The notes: generated from the letters alone by a model not told the origin. 34,729 nucleotides of DNA from Polyangiaceae bacterium (GCA_025936115.1 JAICTZ010000058.1:1-34729), one strand, 5' to 3'; numbered from the stretch's first letter, positions 21,854 through 30,493 are shown. Made by a program: numbers and translations.

Positions 21854-24505
21854 TTACGGCGCCGGGTAGTTGCCGCTCATCATGAGGAGCGTTAGCAATC
21901 CGACCGTGGATGGGAAGTACGTGTGGTTGAAGTCGCCGCTCTCGAGGATGTCGAGCATCGTGCGGAAGGCGCGATCAAGCATGACCTGGTTCTTCATCGC
22001 CATGGCCGCGGCGCCCATCGGCCCAATGAACGACCCCTGCATGTCCTTGGCGGTGCTGAACGGGCCGTCCGACTTCTTATACCAGCCGGCTTTCATGAGA
22101 TCGATGCTGGCGCCCATGTCGTACTTGCCTGCAAAGTAGCTCACTATCGCGCTCAACCCGGACGTATCACCGTTGTTGAGACAGGCGTCGAGTGCGAGGC
22201 GGAACGGCACGCGCGCCGCGTCGTAACCCATCGCGCCGTTATTGCCGTCCTGGATGTCGCTCGTCACTTGCGCTCCGCCGGGTCCCGACGGAGCGCCGCT
22301 GCTCTTATCAGCCCAGTCCGTCGGAACACCCGCCTGGCTGGCCTTGATGTTGTTGTTCACGAGGGTGTAGTTCTGGTTCACGAAGCCCGAGAGTGCGGAA
22401 AGCTTTCGCATCGCCGCGGGCGCGAAGTACGACGGGTTGTAGTTCGCGGACGAGAACTGGCTGCCGCCCGTGAGAATGCCACCGGAAACGTCTCCGCCCG
22501 AACTCGCGCCGATTCTGCTGCCGAGCGTGTTGCCGTTGTAGCCGCCGCTCGACCATTGGCCCGCGGCCATGAGAAGCGCGTACGCTTGGTCGAGGTCTGC
22601 GTCCGTGGCCGAGCCGCTTTGGCCATCTTCCCAATTCATGAGCCCGGTGCCCGCGCCGTTATCGGAGGCGTACTTCCAAAAGGCGTCGAACGCGGTCTTA
22701 TCGCCCATCGCCGCGGCGATGAGCATGCCGTAGCCGATCGCTTCCGAGGTGACGTGATTCTGCTGCTCGGGCGCGAGAATCTTGCCACCCTGCACGAAGT
22801 TCTTCGTCCAGGTCGCGTAAATCTGGGCGATGTTCGCCGCAAACTTCGAGGCGTTGGTCGCTACGGGGCAGCTCCCGACCATCGGGCTGTTCTGCGGAAA
22901 CGCCTTCGCAGGCGAACCATTCGACGGCGAAGTGACCTTGTTCGGGCAGTCGCCCGTGAAGAAGCTCACATCGTCAACCCAGAAGTCGAACGGGAGCTGC
23001 GGCTGGAACTTCGGGTACGTCGTCGCGTAGCCGCCGCTGTAGTCCTTAGCGTTGTTGAATTGGAATTGGACCTTCAGCATGTTGGTCGCAATGCTGTTGC
23101 GCTGGTCGGTCGTCAGGTTGCTCGGCAGCGACAGCGGGTAGAGGTCGCGGTCGAAGCAGAAGGTGTAGGTCTGCCAGGAGGAGGTGAGCTGGTTCGCCCC
23201 CGTGCCCGGCGGCAAGAACTTGCCGACGTGCTGGTAGCAGTCCCGCGCAGCCTTGGTCGTGGTCGCGGTGAGCGTGGTCGCGTCGCACTGCCCACCCGGG
23301 TTCGATTTGTCCTCGGTCCACGGCGTCGAGATGTTGAAGCGCACCGGGGACTTCGCGTCCGCGCCTGAGCCGAGCTTGGCTTTGAAGCTGATGCCCGTGA
23401 AGCCTTGCATCTGGGCGTTGTAAGGAGCCGGGGTCTTCGGCATGCCGACGAGGCTGAAGCCGACGCCGGCGCCCCAGGTGGTGAAGCCCGAGCCTTTGAC
23501 GTGGAGGGCGTATTGGTCGCAGACCGCGGTGCCGCCGGAGGATTCGACGGTCATCGTTTCAGTGGCGCCGGAGGTTGCGTCGTTGAAGGTTTCCCAGCCG
23601 CCAGTGCGGCCTTCTTGGACGATGACGGCGGGAGGTGCCGCAGTGCCTTCCTCGAAGTCGGAGATGAGGCCCGGCTTCGTCACGGTGCACGCGCCGCGCG
23701 TCACCATGGAGCCCGTGCCCGCGCTGCCGCCGGTGCTCATGCCCGCGCTGCCGCCGGTGCTCATGCCCGCGCTGCCGCCGACCGACGATTGGCCGCCCGT
23801 GTTGCCCATGCCGCCCGCGCCGGAACCGCCCGTGCAGTGACCGGCCGAGCAGACTTGGCCGGGCGTGCAGGCGACGTTGCAGCCGCCGCAGTTGGTCACG
23901 CTGGTCATGGTGTCGGTGCAGACGCCGTTGCACGTGGTCTGGCCACCAGCGCAGACGCAGGAGCCGCCGGCGCAGGACTGGCCGCCCTGACATTTGTTGG
24001 TGCACGAGCCGCAGTGGGTCGGGTCCGTCGCGATGTTTGCGCAGCTGTTGCCGTCGCAGACCATTTCGCCCGCCATGCACGAGCCGCTGCACACTCCGGC
24101 CGAGCACACGAGGCCACCCGTGCACGCATTGCCGCAAGTCCCGCAGTTCGTGCCGTCCGTCGCCGCGTTGACGCACACACCGTTGCAGTTCGTCAGGGTC
24201 CCCGAGCACACGCACGCGCCCGCCGAACAGGTCTGGCCTTGGCCGCACTGCTTGTTGCAGGCGCCGCAGTTGTTGTTGTCGCTGAGGACGTCGACGCACA
24301 TCGCGTTGCAGACCGCTTGCCCCGCCTGACAACCATTGCCGCGCGCGCCGCCCGTCGCGGCGCCGCCCGACCCAGGGCGCCCACCCGAGCTAGTGCTCCC
24401 ACCCACGGGCGACGAGTCGTCATCCGGATTCGGCGTCGAAGATCCGCAGCTCACCGCCGCCAGCACGAGGCTCGCGGCTCCAAAGAAGGCCAACAGAGAA
24501 CGCAT
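21854..24505 (-). CDS. Modular secreted glycoside hydrolase family 8 (endo-1,4-beta-glucanase-type) lipoprotein
   Basis: An 883-residue protein. It begins MRSLLAFFGAASLVLAAVSC (lipid Cys20), then a Gly/Ser linker, then four Cys-rich modules of about 40 residues (59-224; NCGxCxxxC, CSAGxC), like Stig1-type modules in myxobacterial surface proteins. A second linker (225-270) with tandem GGSAGMST units follows. Residues 271-520 form a probable beta-sandwich carbohydrate-binding region ending FDFWVDDVSFF. The GH8 catalytic domain spans about 540-883: the acid Glu588 in TSEAIGYGM, the ATDADLDQAYALL motif with Asp635/Asp637, and the probable base Asp in GYDAARVPFR. GH8 enzymes invert beta-1,4 links in cellulose, chitosan or xylan; which polymer cannot be told. 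It diverges from the ABC operon, and its C-terminus converges with the RCC1 gene. All catalytic motifs look intact. Confidence 0.9.
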   Translation of the reverse strand: MRSLLAFFGAASLVLAAVSCGSSTPNPDDDSSPVGGSTSSGGRPGSGGAATGGARGNGCQAGQAVCNAMCVDVLSDNNNCGACNKQCGQGQTCSAGACVCSGTLTNCNGVCVNAATDGTNCGTCGNACTGGLVCSAGVCSGSCMAGEMVCDGNSCANIATDPTHCGSCTNKCQGGQSCAGGSCVCAGGQTTCNGVCTDTMTSVTNCGGCNVACTPGQVCSAGHCTGGSGAGGMGNTGGQSSVGGSAGMSTGGSAGMSTGGSAGTGSMVTRGACTVTKPGLISDFEEGTAAPPAVIVQEGRTGGWETFNDATSGATETMTVESSGGTAVCDQYALHVKGSGFTTWGAGVGFSLVGMPKTPAPYNAQMQGFTGISFKAKLGSGADAKSPVRFNISTPWTEDKSNPGGQCDATTLTATTTKAARDCYQHVGKFLPPGTGANQLTSSWQTYTFCFDRDLYPLSLPSNLTTDQRNSIATNMLKVQFQFNNAKDYSGGYATTYPKFQPQLPFDFWVDDVSFFTGDCPNKVTSPSNGSPAKAFPQNSPMVGSCPVATNASKFAANIAQIYATWTKNFVQGGKILAPEQQNHVTSEAIGYGMLIAAAMGDKTAFDAFWKYASDNGAGTGLMNWEDGQSGSATDADLDQAYALLMAAGQWSSGGYNGNTLGSRIGASSGGDVSGGILTGGSQFSSANYNPSYFAPAAMRKLSALSGFVNQNYTLVNNNIKASQAGVPTDWADKSSGAPSGPGGAQVTSDIQDGNNGAMGYDAARVPFRLALDACLNNGDTSGLSAIVSYFAGKYDMGASIDLMKAGWYKKSDGPFSTAKDMQGSFIGPMGAAAMAMKNQVMLDRAFRTMLDILESGDFNHTYFPSTVGLLTLLMMSGNYPAP
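23721..23780 (-). repeat. Tandem 24-bp repeats in the GH8 linker
   Basis: Two identical 24-base units (23721-23744, 23745-23768) plus a half unit encode the GGSAGMST linker of the GH8 protein. They are in frame, so copy-number change would alter only linker length. Confidence 0.8.
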
Positions 24506-24631
24506 GGCGCTTGCTCTTGCCTAACTCCGCGCCCCACGCAAGCGTCCGAGCTTCGTTTTTCTCGAGGGGGAGCGAGGCCAAGCTGGTCAGGAACGACGTT
24601 TCGAGCGGATCATTCCGCCGCGACCGCGAAA

Positions 24632-24648
24632 CCGGTTCCAGGAACCGG
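24632..24648. promoter_or_regulatory. Perfect 8-bp inverted repeat, candidate operator
   Basis: CCGGTTCC, one central base, GGAACCGG: a perfect dyad in the 287-bp region between the divergent GH8 and ABC-transporter genes. The single-base centre suits a dimeric DNA-binding regulator better than an RNA hairpin. It lies about 30 bp upstream of the promoter at 24676. The regulator is unknown. Confidence 0.4.
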
Positions 24649-24675
24649 CTTAGAACTCGTCCCGGGGGACTTCCC

Positions 24676-24704
24676 TTGACCCCCCCGGGGCCATCGCCTA
24701 AAAA
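24676..24704 (+). promoter_or_regulatory. Sigma70-like promoter for the ABC transporter operon
   Basis: TTGACC at 24676 (5/6 match to the -35 consensus), a 17-bp spacer, then TAAAAA at 24699 (4/6 match to the -10). It points toward the binding-protein gene at 24793, leaving a leader of about 80 bases. Confidence 0.45.
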
Positions 24705-24792
24705 TCCGCGCCGATCGCGGATACGCGGCGAAACGCGCCGATCCGGGGATCTACCGGTTCGTTGACTTTCGCTCACTCACCCTGGGAACGCC

Positions 24793-26613
24793 ATGGCCCG
24801 ACGACCTTTTGCCTCCGCTGTGATTGCCCTCGCTTGCGTCGCCGTGACGCTGCTCGGCTGTCGCAAGCACAAAAATAATTCGCCCACAGCGTCGAGCTCG
24901 ACTGGCGGCGCGCAGACCGCGACCGGTTTTGCGCGCAACGAAACTTTATACGTCGGCGGTAGGCAGTGGGGCGAGCCGAGCTCGTTCAATCCGCTCGCGG
25001 GTTGGCAGGACTGGCCCGTCAACGACATGAACCTGATCTACGAGACGCTCCTCATGTACGACCCGCTCGGCGGCAAGCTCGTGCCGCTGCTCGCGCAGTC
25101 GTACGAGGTGAAGGACGACTCGATCGAGGTGGTGATGAACGCCGCCGCGAAGTGGAACGACGGGCAACCCGTCACGGCCGACGACGTGAAGTACACGTTC
25201 GACCTCGGCAAGGAGTTCAAGAGCCTGCTCATGTCGCCGCTCTTCACGAGCCACTACGTGAGCGACGTGAAGATCACCGAGCCGGGCCACGTCGTGTTCA
25301 CCCTGGATCCGAGCCAGAAGAACGCGCTGCCCGTGCTCGACGCCTGCGTCGAGATCCGCATCGTGCCAAAGCACGTGATCGAGCCGATGCTCAAGGCCGC
25401 CAACGGCAACATCGACGACTTTTTGAAGCAAAAGTTCGACAAGGATCCGGTCGGCTCGGGCCCCTACAAGCTCAACTCGTACTCGAGCGAAAAGATCGTG
25501 ACGGTGCGCGACGACAACTACTGGGGCAACAAGGTCTTCTTCGAGGGCAAGCTGCCCGCGCCGAAGTACGTCACGCACCCCATCTACAAGAGCAACGACC
25601 ATTTTTCGATCGGCTTGCAGCAGGGCAACATCGACGTCTCGTCGTCGTTCGTCCCGCGAATCCAAGAGAAGAAGGCGGTGAAGGCCTGGTACGACAAGGA
25701 GCCGTACTTCGTGCCGACGGCCATCCCGATGCTGTGGCCGCAGGTGCTGCACAAGCCGCTCGACGACGCGCACCTGCGCCGCGCGATGGCCTTCTCGATC
25801 AATTACAAGGACATCCGCGACCTTGCGGTGTCCGGCTACAGCGACCCGATGGAGAGCGGGCTCATCCTGCCGTTCGGTCTCGAAAAGAAGTTCTTCTCCG
25901 CCGAGGATTCGAAGGAGTTCGGCGCGACGCGTTACGACGTCGAAGCGGCCAAGGCCGAGCTCAAAGCGGGCGGCTATACGTCGGTATTCAAGGACGGCGA
26001 GCTCGTCGAAACCCGCGACAAGGCCGGCAAAAAGCTCGAAACCCTGTTCATCAAGTCGCCCACGGGCTGGACCGACTGGGAGTCCATCGTGCGCATCGTC
26101 GTGAAGGGCATGCGCGCGGCCGGCATCGACGCGCGCGAGAGGTTCATCGACGCGAACCTGTTCTGGGGCGACCTCTATTCCGGCAACTTCGACCTCATCA
26201 TGTTCACGCCGACGCCGCCGCCCGCGCCGTCCAAGCCCTGGTCGCGCTTCGATGTCGTCCTGAGCTCGAGCGAATGGGCGCCGCAGGGCGAGAAGCGCTA
26301 CAAGAACATGGGCCGCTTCAACAACCCCAAGGGCCCCGGGTACATCGCGCGCATCGACGAGCTATTGAGCCAGATCCCGCGCATCAAGGACGATGCCGAG
26401 CTCATCAAAGCGTACCGCGAGCTCAACGTCCTCTACATGAAGAACCAGCCCACCATCCCGCTCGTCTACCGCCCGAACCAGTTCTACGAGTTCACCGAGC
26501 AGCATTGGAAGGGCTTCCCCACGGCGGCAAACCCCTACTTGCCCCCGCAAATGCCGGGCGAGCGTCTCGGTACGCGCATCCTCTGGCACCTCACGCCGGT
26601 AGGGGGTAGCTAG
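24793..26613 (+). CDS. ABC importer substrate-binding lipoprotein, family 5 (Opp/Dpp/sugar-oligomer class)
   Basis: A 606-residue lipoprotein: MARRPFASAVIALACVAVTLLGC with Cys23 lipidated, then a Ser/Thr-rich spacer. The family 5 (SBP_bac_5) fold is clear: PSSFNPLAG, LIYETLLMYDPLGGKLVPLLAQSYEV, AAKWNDGQPVTADDVKYTFDL, DPVGSGPYKL and the HLRRAMAFSINYKDI block. Near the C-terminus, HWKGFPTAANPYLPPQ resembles the GFPT/NPYxPP region of family 5 proteins reported to bind oligosaccharides in other bacteria; this is a weak hint. It is the first gene of an operon with two permeases and two ATPases, and diverges from a GH8 glucanase, so the ligand may be cello-oligosaccharides; peptides are the standard alternative. 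Both the signal and the length are normal. Confidence 0.92.
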   Translation: MARRPFASAVIALACVAVTLLGCRKHKNNSPTASSSTGGAQTATGFARNETLYVGGRQWGEPSSFNPLAGWQDWPVNDMNLIYETLLMYDPLGGKLVPLLAQSYEVKDDSIEVVMNAAAKWNDGQPVTADDVKYTFDLGKEFKSLLMSPLFTSHYVSDVKITEPGHVVFTLDPSQKNALPVLDACVEIRIVPKHVIEPMLKAANGNIDDFLKQKFDKDPVGSGPYKLNSYSSEKIVTVRDDNYWGNKVFFEGKLPAPKYVTHPIYKSNDHFSIGLQQGNIDVSSSFVPRIQEKKAVKAWYDKEPYFVPTAIPMLWPQVLHKPLDDAHLRRAMAFSINYKDIRDLAVSGYSDPMESGLILPFGLEKKFFSAEDSKEFGATRYDVEAAKAELKAGGYTSVFKDGELVETRDKAGKKLETLFIKSPTGWTDWESIVRIVVKGMRAAGIDARERFIDANLFWGDLYSGNFDLIMFTPTPPPAPSKPWSRFDVVLSSSEWAPQGEKRYKNMGRFNNPKGPGYIARIDELLSQIPRIKDDAELIKAYRELNVLYMKNQPTIPLVYRPNQFYEFTEQHWKGFPTAANPYLPPQMPGERLGTRILWHLTPVGGS

Positions 26614-26618
26614 CGCCG

Positions 26619-26643
26619 GGACCCGGTTTTTTTACCCGGGTCC
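26619..26643 (+). other. Intercistronic inverted repeat after the binding-protein gene
   Basis: GGACCCGG, a 9-base T-rich loop, CCGGGTCC: a perfect 8-bp stem in the 50-bp gap between the binding-protein and first permease genes. Such hairpins often protect the upstream mRNA or attenuate the downstream genes, which would keep the binding protein in excess over the permeases. Confidence 0.5.
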
Positions 26644-26663
26644 GCGCCGCTCCTCGTCTTCCC

Positions 26664-27734
26664 ATGCTCCGAAAGAATCCCACTCTGCGGCACATCCTGG
26701 GCCGCGCCGCTTGGTACTTCGTCACGTTCCTGGTCGCGGTCACGGTCAATTTCTTTTTGCCCCGGCTCGGCGACGCGAACCCGATCGACGCCATCCTGGC
26801 GAAGACGAATGCCGGTGATTCCGCCGGCGCGCGCGAAAAGGAAGAGGCTTACCTGCGTCAGTTCGGCCTGGCCGAGGTCGACGCGCAGGGCAAGGTGATC
26901 CGCACCGCGGACGGCAAGCCCGTACGGACCGGTCTCGGCAAGCAGTTCGTGAGCTACCTCGGGCTCACGCTCCAGGGCGACCTCGGGACCTCGTTCCTGC
27001 AGTTCCCGAAGCCCGTGAGCGAGATCATCAAGGATGCGCTGCCCTGGACGCTTTGCTTGCAGCTGCCGACCATCATCTTCGGCTGGCTCGTCGGCAATCT
27101 GCTGGGGGCGCTCGCGGCCTACAAGCGCGGCGTCTTCGACCGCATCATCTACCCGCTCGCGCTGCTCGTGAGCGCGGTGCCCGCGTTCTGCGTGGGCATC
27201 CTGATGGTCTATTACTTCGGCATCAAGCTCGAGTGGTTCCCCGCGGTCGGCGGGTACGACGCCGGCACGACCCCCGCGCTTTCGAGCGATTTCTTGTCGA
27301 GCGCCGCGTACTACTACGTGATGCCGTTCCTCTCGATCTTCATGATCGTGGTCGGCGGCCAATCGATCGGCATGCGCTCGATGGTCATCTACGAGCTTGG
27401 CACCGACTATGTGAAGTACGCAAAGCTCCTCGGCATCAAGGAGAACAAGATCCTCCTTTATACCTTCCGCAACGCCATGCTGCCGCAGCTCACGGGACTT
27501 GCGCTCGCGCTCGGCGCCATGGTGGGCGGCGCGCTCATCACGGAGATCATCTTCAGCTACCCGGGCCTCGGCATGGCGATCCTCACCGCCATCCAAGGCA
27601 ACGACTACCCGGTGATCACGGGCTGCACGCTGCTCATCACGGTGTGCGTGCTCGTCGCGAACTTCAGCGTCGATATCCTGGTCGGTTTGCTCGATCCGCG
27701 CATTCGGGCGGCACAAGCCGCGGAGAGCAACTGA
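26664..27734 (+). CDS. ABC importer permease, OppB/DppB type
   Basis: A 356-residue inner-membrane permease. It begins with a basic stretch and a first span (WYFVTFLVAVTVNFFLP), then a long soluble loop containing the acidic segment NAGDSAGAREKEEAYLRQFGL usual for this family. The transport core has about five further spans, and the EAA-type cytoplasmic loop that docks the ATPase lies at DYVKYAKLLGIKENKILLYTFRNAMLPQLTG. The C-terminus LVGLLDPRIR is the typical ending. It forms the pore together with the permease at 27734, which overlaps its stop by one base (tgatg), so the two are likely translationally coupled. Its neighbours are the binding protein upstream and two ATPases downstream. The length is slightly longer than DppB because of the first loop. 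Confidence 0.93.
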   Translation: MLRKNPTLRHILGRAAWYFVTFLVAVTVNFFLPRLGDANPIDAILAKTNAGDSAGAREKEEAYLRQFGLAEVDAQGKVIRTADGKPVRTGLGKQFVSYLGLTLQGDLGTSFLQFPKPVSEIIKDALPWTLCLQLPTIIFGWLVGNLLGALAAYKRGVFDRIIYPLALLVSAVPAFCVGILMVYYFGIKLEWFPAVGGYDAGTTPALSSDFLSSAAYYYVMPFLSIFMIVVGGQSIGMRSMVIYELGTDYVKYAKLLGIKENKILLYTFRNAMLPQLTGLALALGAMVGGALITEIIFSYPGLGMAILTAIQGNDYPVITGCTLLITVCVLVANFSVDILVGLLDPRIRAAQAAESN

Positions 27735-28570
27735 TGCAGCTCGTCAAGGGTCTCTTCAAGATCCCGGCGTTCCTGCTCGGGCTCTTTCTGTTCGCGGCCA
27801 CGCTCGCGCTGGCGTTCCTCGGGCCGCTCGTGTTTCACGTCGACGTGTCGACGCGCGTCGGCGATCCGTACATGGCGCCTTCGGCCGCGCACTGGCTCGG
27901 CACCGATCACCTCGGGGTCGACATGCTCTCGATGCTCGTCATGGGGCTGCGCGCGTCGCTTTATGTCGGGTTTCTCGCCGGCGTCGTCGCCACGATCGTG
28001 GGCACGTTGATCGGCGTTTACGGCGGCTACAAGGGCGGCCTGCTCGACGACATCCTGACGGTGCTCACGAATCTGTTCCTCGTGATCCCGACGCTGATCG
28101 TCTTGATCCTGCTCTCGAGCAGCATGGACAAGGGCCGGAGCCTCACGCTCATCGCGCTCATCATCGGCGGCACGACCTGGACCTGGAGCGCGCGCGCCGT
28201 GCGCGCTCAATCGTCTAGCCTCCGCGCTCGCGATCACGTGGCGCTCGCGCGCATCAACGGCTTCAGCACGCTCGAAATCGTGCTCGAGCAGATCCTGCCG
28301 TACCTGCTCTCGTACATCTTCATGGTGTTCATCCTGCAGACGGCGACCGCGATCCTCACCGAGGCGACCATCAGCATGCTCGGGCTCGGTCCGTACGACT
28401 CGATCTCGCTCGGCAAGATCCTGAACGACGCCAAGACGAACGAGGCGCTCATCGGCGGGAAATGGTGGGCGTTCATGCCCGCGATGGTGCTCGTCACCGT
28501 GATCGCGTTTTCGCTTTACGTCATCAACACGGCCATGGAGGGCGTGTTCAACCCACGCCTGCGAAAGTAA
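27734..28570 (+). CDS. ABC importer permease, OppC/DppC type
   Basis: A 278-residue inner-membrane permease, from the ATG at 27734 that overlaps the previous stop. It has an N-terminal span (FLLGLFLFAATLALAFLGPL), the family segment APSAAHWLGTDHLGVDMLS, a GTLIGVYGGYKGGLLDD loop and the coupling-helix region RARDHVALARINGFSTLEIVLEQILPYLLSYI. The LTEATISMLGLGPYDSISLGKIL block is characteristic of OppC/DppC. The large N-terminal open frame further upstream is out-of-frame overlap with the first permease gene and is ignored. It works as heterodimer partner of the 26664 permease. It is followed by the first ATPase gene after 2 bp. No residue of note is missing. Confidence 0.93.
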   Translation: MQLVKGLFKIPAFLLGLFLFAATLALAFLGPLVFHVDVSTRVGDPYMAPSAAHWLGTDHLGVDMLSMLVMGLRASLYVGFLAGVVATIVGTLIGVYGGYKGGLLDDILTVLTNLFLVIPTLIVLILLSSSMDKGRSLTLIALIIGGTTWTWSARAVRAQSSSLRARDHVALARINGFSTLEIVLEQILPYLLSYIFMVFILQTATAILTEATISMLGLGPYDSISLGKILNDAKTNEALIGGKWWAFMPAMVLVTVIAFSLYVINTAMEGVFNPRLRK

Positions 28571-28572
28571 CG

Positions 28573-29649
28573 ATGACCGTCAGCGCACCCGTCCGCCCGC
28601 TCGAACAGGCCGCCTCCGGGCCGACGCCCAAGCCTGCCAAGAGCAACGCAGTCCTCGAGGTCGAGGATCTGCGCGTTCACTACGTCACGCGCTTCGGTCA
28701 CAAGATCCAAGCGGTAGACGGCGTCAGCTTCAGCCTGAAACAGGGCGAAATCCTCGGCATCGCCGGCGAGTCCGGCTGCGGCAAGACGACGCTCGTCTCG
28801 GGCTGCATGGGGCTCTACATCCCGCCGCTCTTCCACACTTCAGGCGACGTGCGCATCGACGGCAAGTCGATCGTCGGCATGACGCTCGAACAGAACCGCA
28901 AGGAAGTGCTCGGGCAAAAGATCGCGATGATCCCCCAGGGTGCGCTCAACTCCCTGAATCCCACGCGCAAGATCAAGGACATGGCGGCCGACATGATCCT
29001 GAGCCACGACGAGAGCGCGGACAAGAAGAGCATCAACGATCGCTTGCGCGAACGCTTCACGCGCATCGGTCTCGATGCCGATCACGTGCTGAACTCGTAC
29101 CCCGTCGAGCTCCCCGCAGGCACGAAGCAGCGCTGCGTCATCGGCATCTCGACGCTCTTGAACCCGAAGGTCGTCGTCGCCGACGAGCCGACGAGCGCGC
29201 TCGACGTCTCCACGCAAAAGGCCGTGATCAAGCTGCTGTTCGAGCTCATGGATCAGGAGATCATCTCGAGCATGCTCTTCATCACGCACGAGCTGCCGCT
29301 GCTGCGTCACGTCTCGAGCTCGATCGCCGTCATGTACGCCGGCGAGTTCGTCGAATACGGCACGACCGAGCAGGTGATCTTCGAGGGTCGCCAGCCGTAT
29401 TCGCGCGCGCTCATGGGTTCGATGCTCTCGGCCGAACCCGGCCAAAAGAGCCGCAAACCCGTCGCGATCGAAGGCGCGCCGCCCAAGCTCGACAAACCGA
29501 TCCCCGGCTGCCGCTTCGCCGAACGCTGCCCCGTCGCTCAGCCCGATTGCAGGACGACCGAGCAAGTCCTGCGGATCGTCGCCGGCCGCCAAGTCCGCTG
29601 CAAATACGCCGACACGGAAGTGGTCGAGCAAGTGGGCGGAGGCCTGTGA
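28573..29649 (+). CDS. ABC importer ATPase, OppD/DppD type, with non-canonical signature motif
   Basis: A 358-residue ATPase. Motifs are Walker A GESGCGKTT, Q-loop IAMIPQGALNSLNPT, Walker B VVVADEPTSALD and H-loop FITHE. The C-terminal PGCRFAERCPVAQPDC...VRCKY extension is the Cys-containing OppD/DppF tail seen in oligopeptide-type ATPases. The ABC signature, normally LSGGMRQR, reads LPAGTKQR, so the first Ser and one Gly are replaced. Walker A and B remain intact. In a dimer this signature faces the partner's ATP, so one of the two sites may be weakened. The first 28 residues are a Pro/Ala-rich extension. It lies between the permease (2-bp gap) and the second ATPase (1-bp gap), in a clear operon. 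Substrate follows the operon. Confidence 0.91.
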   Translation: MTVSAPVRPLEQAASGPTPKPAKSNAVLEVEDLRVHYVTRFGHKIQAVDGVSFSLKQGEILGIAGESGCGKTTLVSGCMGLYIPPLFHTSGDVRIDGKSIVGMTLEQNRKEVLGQKIAMIPQGALNSLNPTRKIKDMAADMILSHDESADKKSINDRLRERFTRIGLDADHVLNSYPVELPAGTKQRCVIGISTLLNPKVVVADEPTSALDVSTQKAVIKLLFELMDQEIISSMLFITHELPLLRHVSSSIAVMYAGEFVEYGTTEQVIFEGRQPYSRALMGSMLSAEPGQKSRKPVAIEGAPPKLDKPIPGCRFAERCPVAQPDCRTTEQVLRIVAGRQVRCKYADTEVVEQVGGGL

Positions 29650-29650
29650 G

Positions 29651-30466
29651 ATGACCGACGCCCTCAAGTTCCAGGCAAAAAATATTTCCCGGGTCTTTGG
29701 CCATGGGAAAAAATCGGTCACCGCCGTCGACAACGTCACGTTCGAAATCAGAGACCGCGAGATCATCTCGCTCGTCGGTCAGTCGGGGTGCGGCAAGACG
29801 GTGCTCGCCAAGATGCTGCTCCGGCTCGAGACGCCGACGAGCGGCGAGCTCTTGTTCAACGGCAAGCCCATCACGGCCACGGGCGATCCGCGCAATCACT
29901 GGCGGCAGGTGCAGGCGGTCTTCCAGGATCCGTTCTCCTGCTTCAATCAGTTCTTTACGATCCGCTCGCAGCTCAAGTCGTCCTTCCGGCTGTTCGAGAC
30001 CAAGCCGAGCCCGGGGGAAATCGAGGAGCGCGTCGATCAGGCCCTGCTCGCCGTCAACATCAAGCCCAAGGAAGTCGAGGGCAAGTACCCGTTCGAGCTC
30101 TCCGGCGGCCAGATGCAGCGCATGCTGCTCGCGCGCATCTTCATTTTGAAGCCCCAGGTGCTGATCGCCGACGAGCCGACGAGCATGGTCGATGCGTGCA
30201 GCCGCGCGAGCATCCTCGACTACCTGCTGAAGCTCAAAGAAGAGCTCTCGATGACGATCGTGTTCGTGACGCACGACATCGGCCTCGCCTATTACATCTC
30301 CGATTCGCTCTACATCATGCACAAGGGCAAAATGGTCGATCGCGGCGCGCCCGACGACGTGATCAAGCACCCGACGAGCGACGTGACCAAGCAGCTGCTC
30401 GAGGACATCCCCGACGTGCACCGCCAATGGATCGCGCGCGGCACGCCGGTGCACGCCGCCGAGTAG
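29651..30466 (+). CDS. ABC importer ATPase, OppF/DppF type
   Basis: A 271-residue ATPase with Walker A GQSGCGKT, Q-loop VFQDPFSCFNQF, a canonical signature ELSGGQMQR, Walker B VLIADEPTSMVD and an H-loop FVTHDIGLAYYISD. The ATG at 29651 follows the previous stop by one base. All nucleotide-binding motifs are intact, in contrast to the DppD-like partner. It lacks the long Cys-rich C-terminal tail of some OppF proteins and is slightly short. It pairs with the 28573 ATPase and drives the two permeases. After it come 27 bases and the dihydroneopterin-aldolase-like gene, which could be a last cistron of the same transcript. Confidence 0.93.
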   Translation: MTDALKFQAKNISRVFGHGKKSVTAVDNVTFEIRDREIISLVGQSGCGKTVLAKMLLRLETPTSGELLFNGKPITATGDPRNHWRQVQAVFQDPFSCFNQFFTIRSQLKSSFRLFETKPSPGEIEERVDQALLAVNIKPKEVEGKYPFELSGGQMQRMLLARIFILKPQVLIADEPTSMVDACSRASILDYLLKLKEELSMTIVFVTHDIGLAYYISDSLYIMHKGKMVDRGAPDDVIKHPTSDVTKQLLEDIPDVHRQWIARGTPVHAAE

Positions 30467-30493
30467 CGCCGGAACGTCACCGAGGAACACGCC

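Noticed and set aside
21923..23368. A 481-codon plus-strand frame over the GH8 gene
   Set aside because: Its composition is shadow-like, and the minus strand encodes intact GH8 motifs.
23721..23780. CRISPR-like repeats
   Set aside because: The repeats are directly adjacent without spacers and encode a protein linker.
24966..26609. A 547-codon open frame overlapping the binding-protein gene
   Set aside because: It is Arg-rich and without any motif, a usual shadow in GC-rich DNA; the other frame encodes a complete family 5 binding protein.
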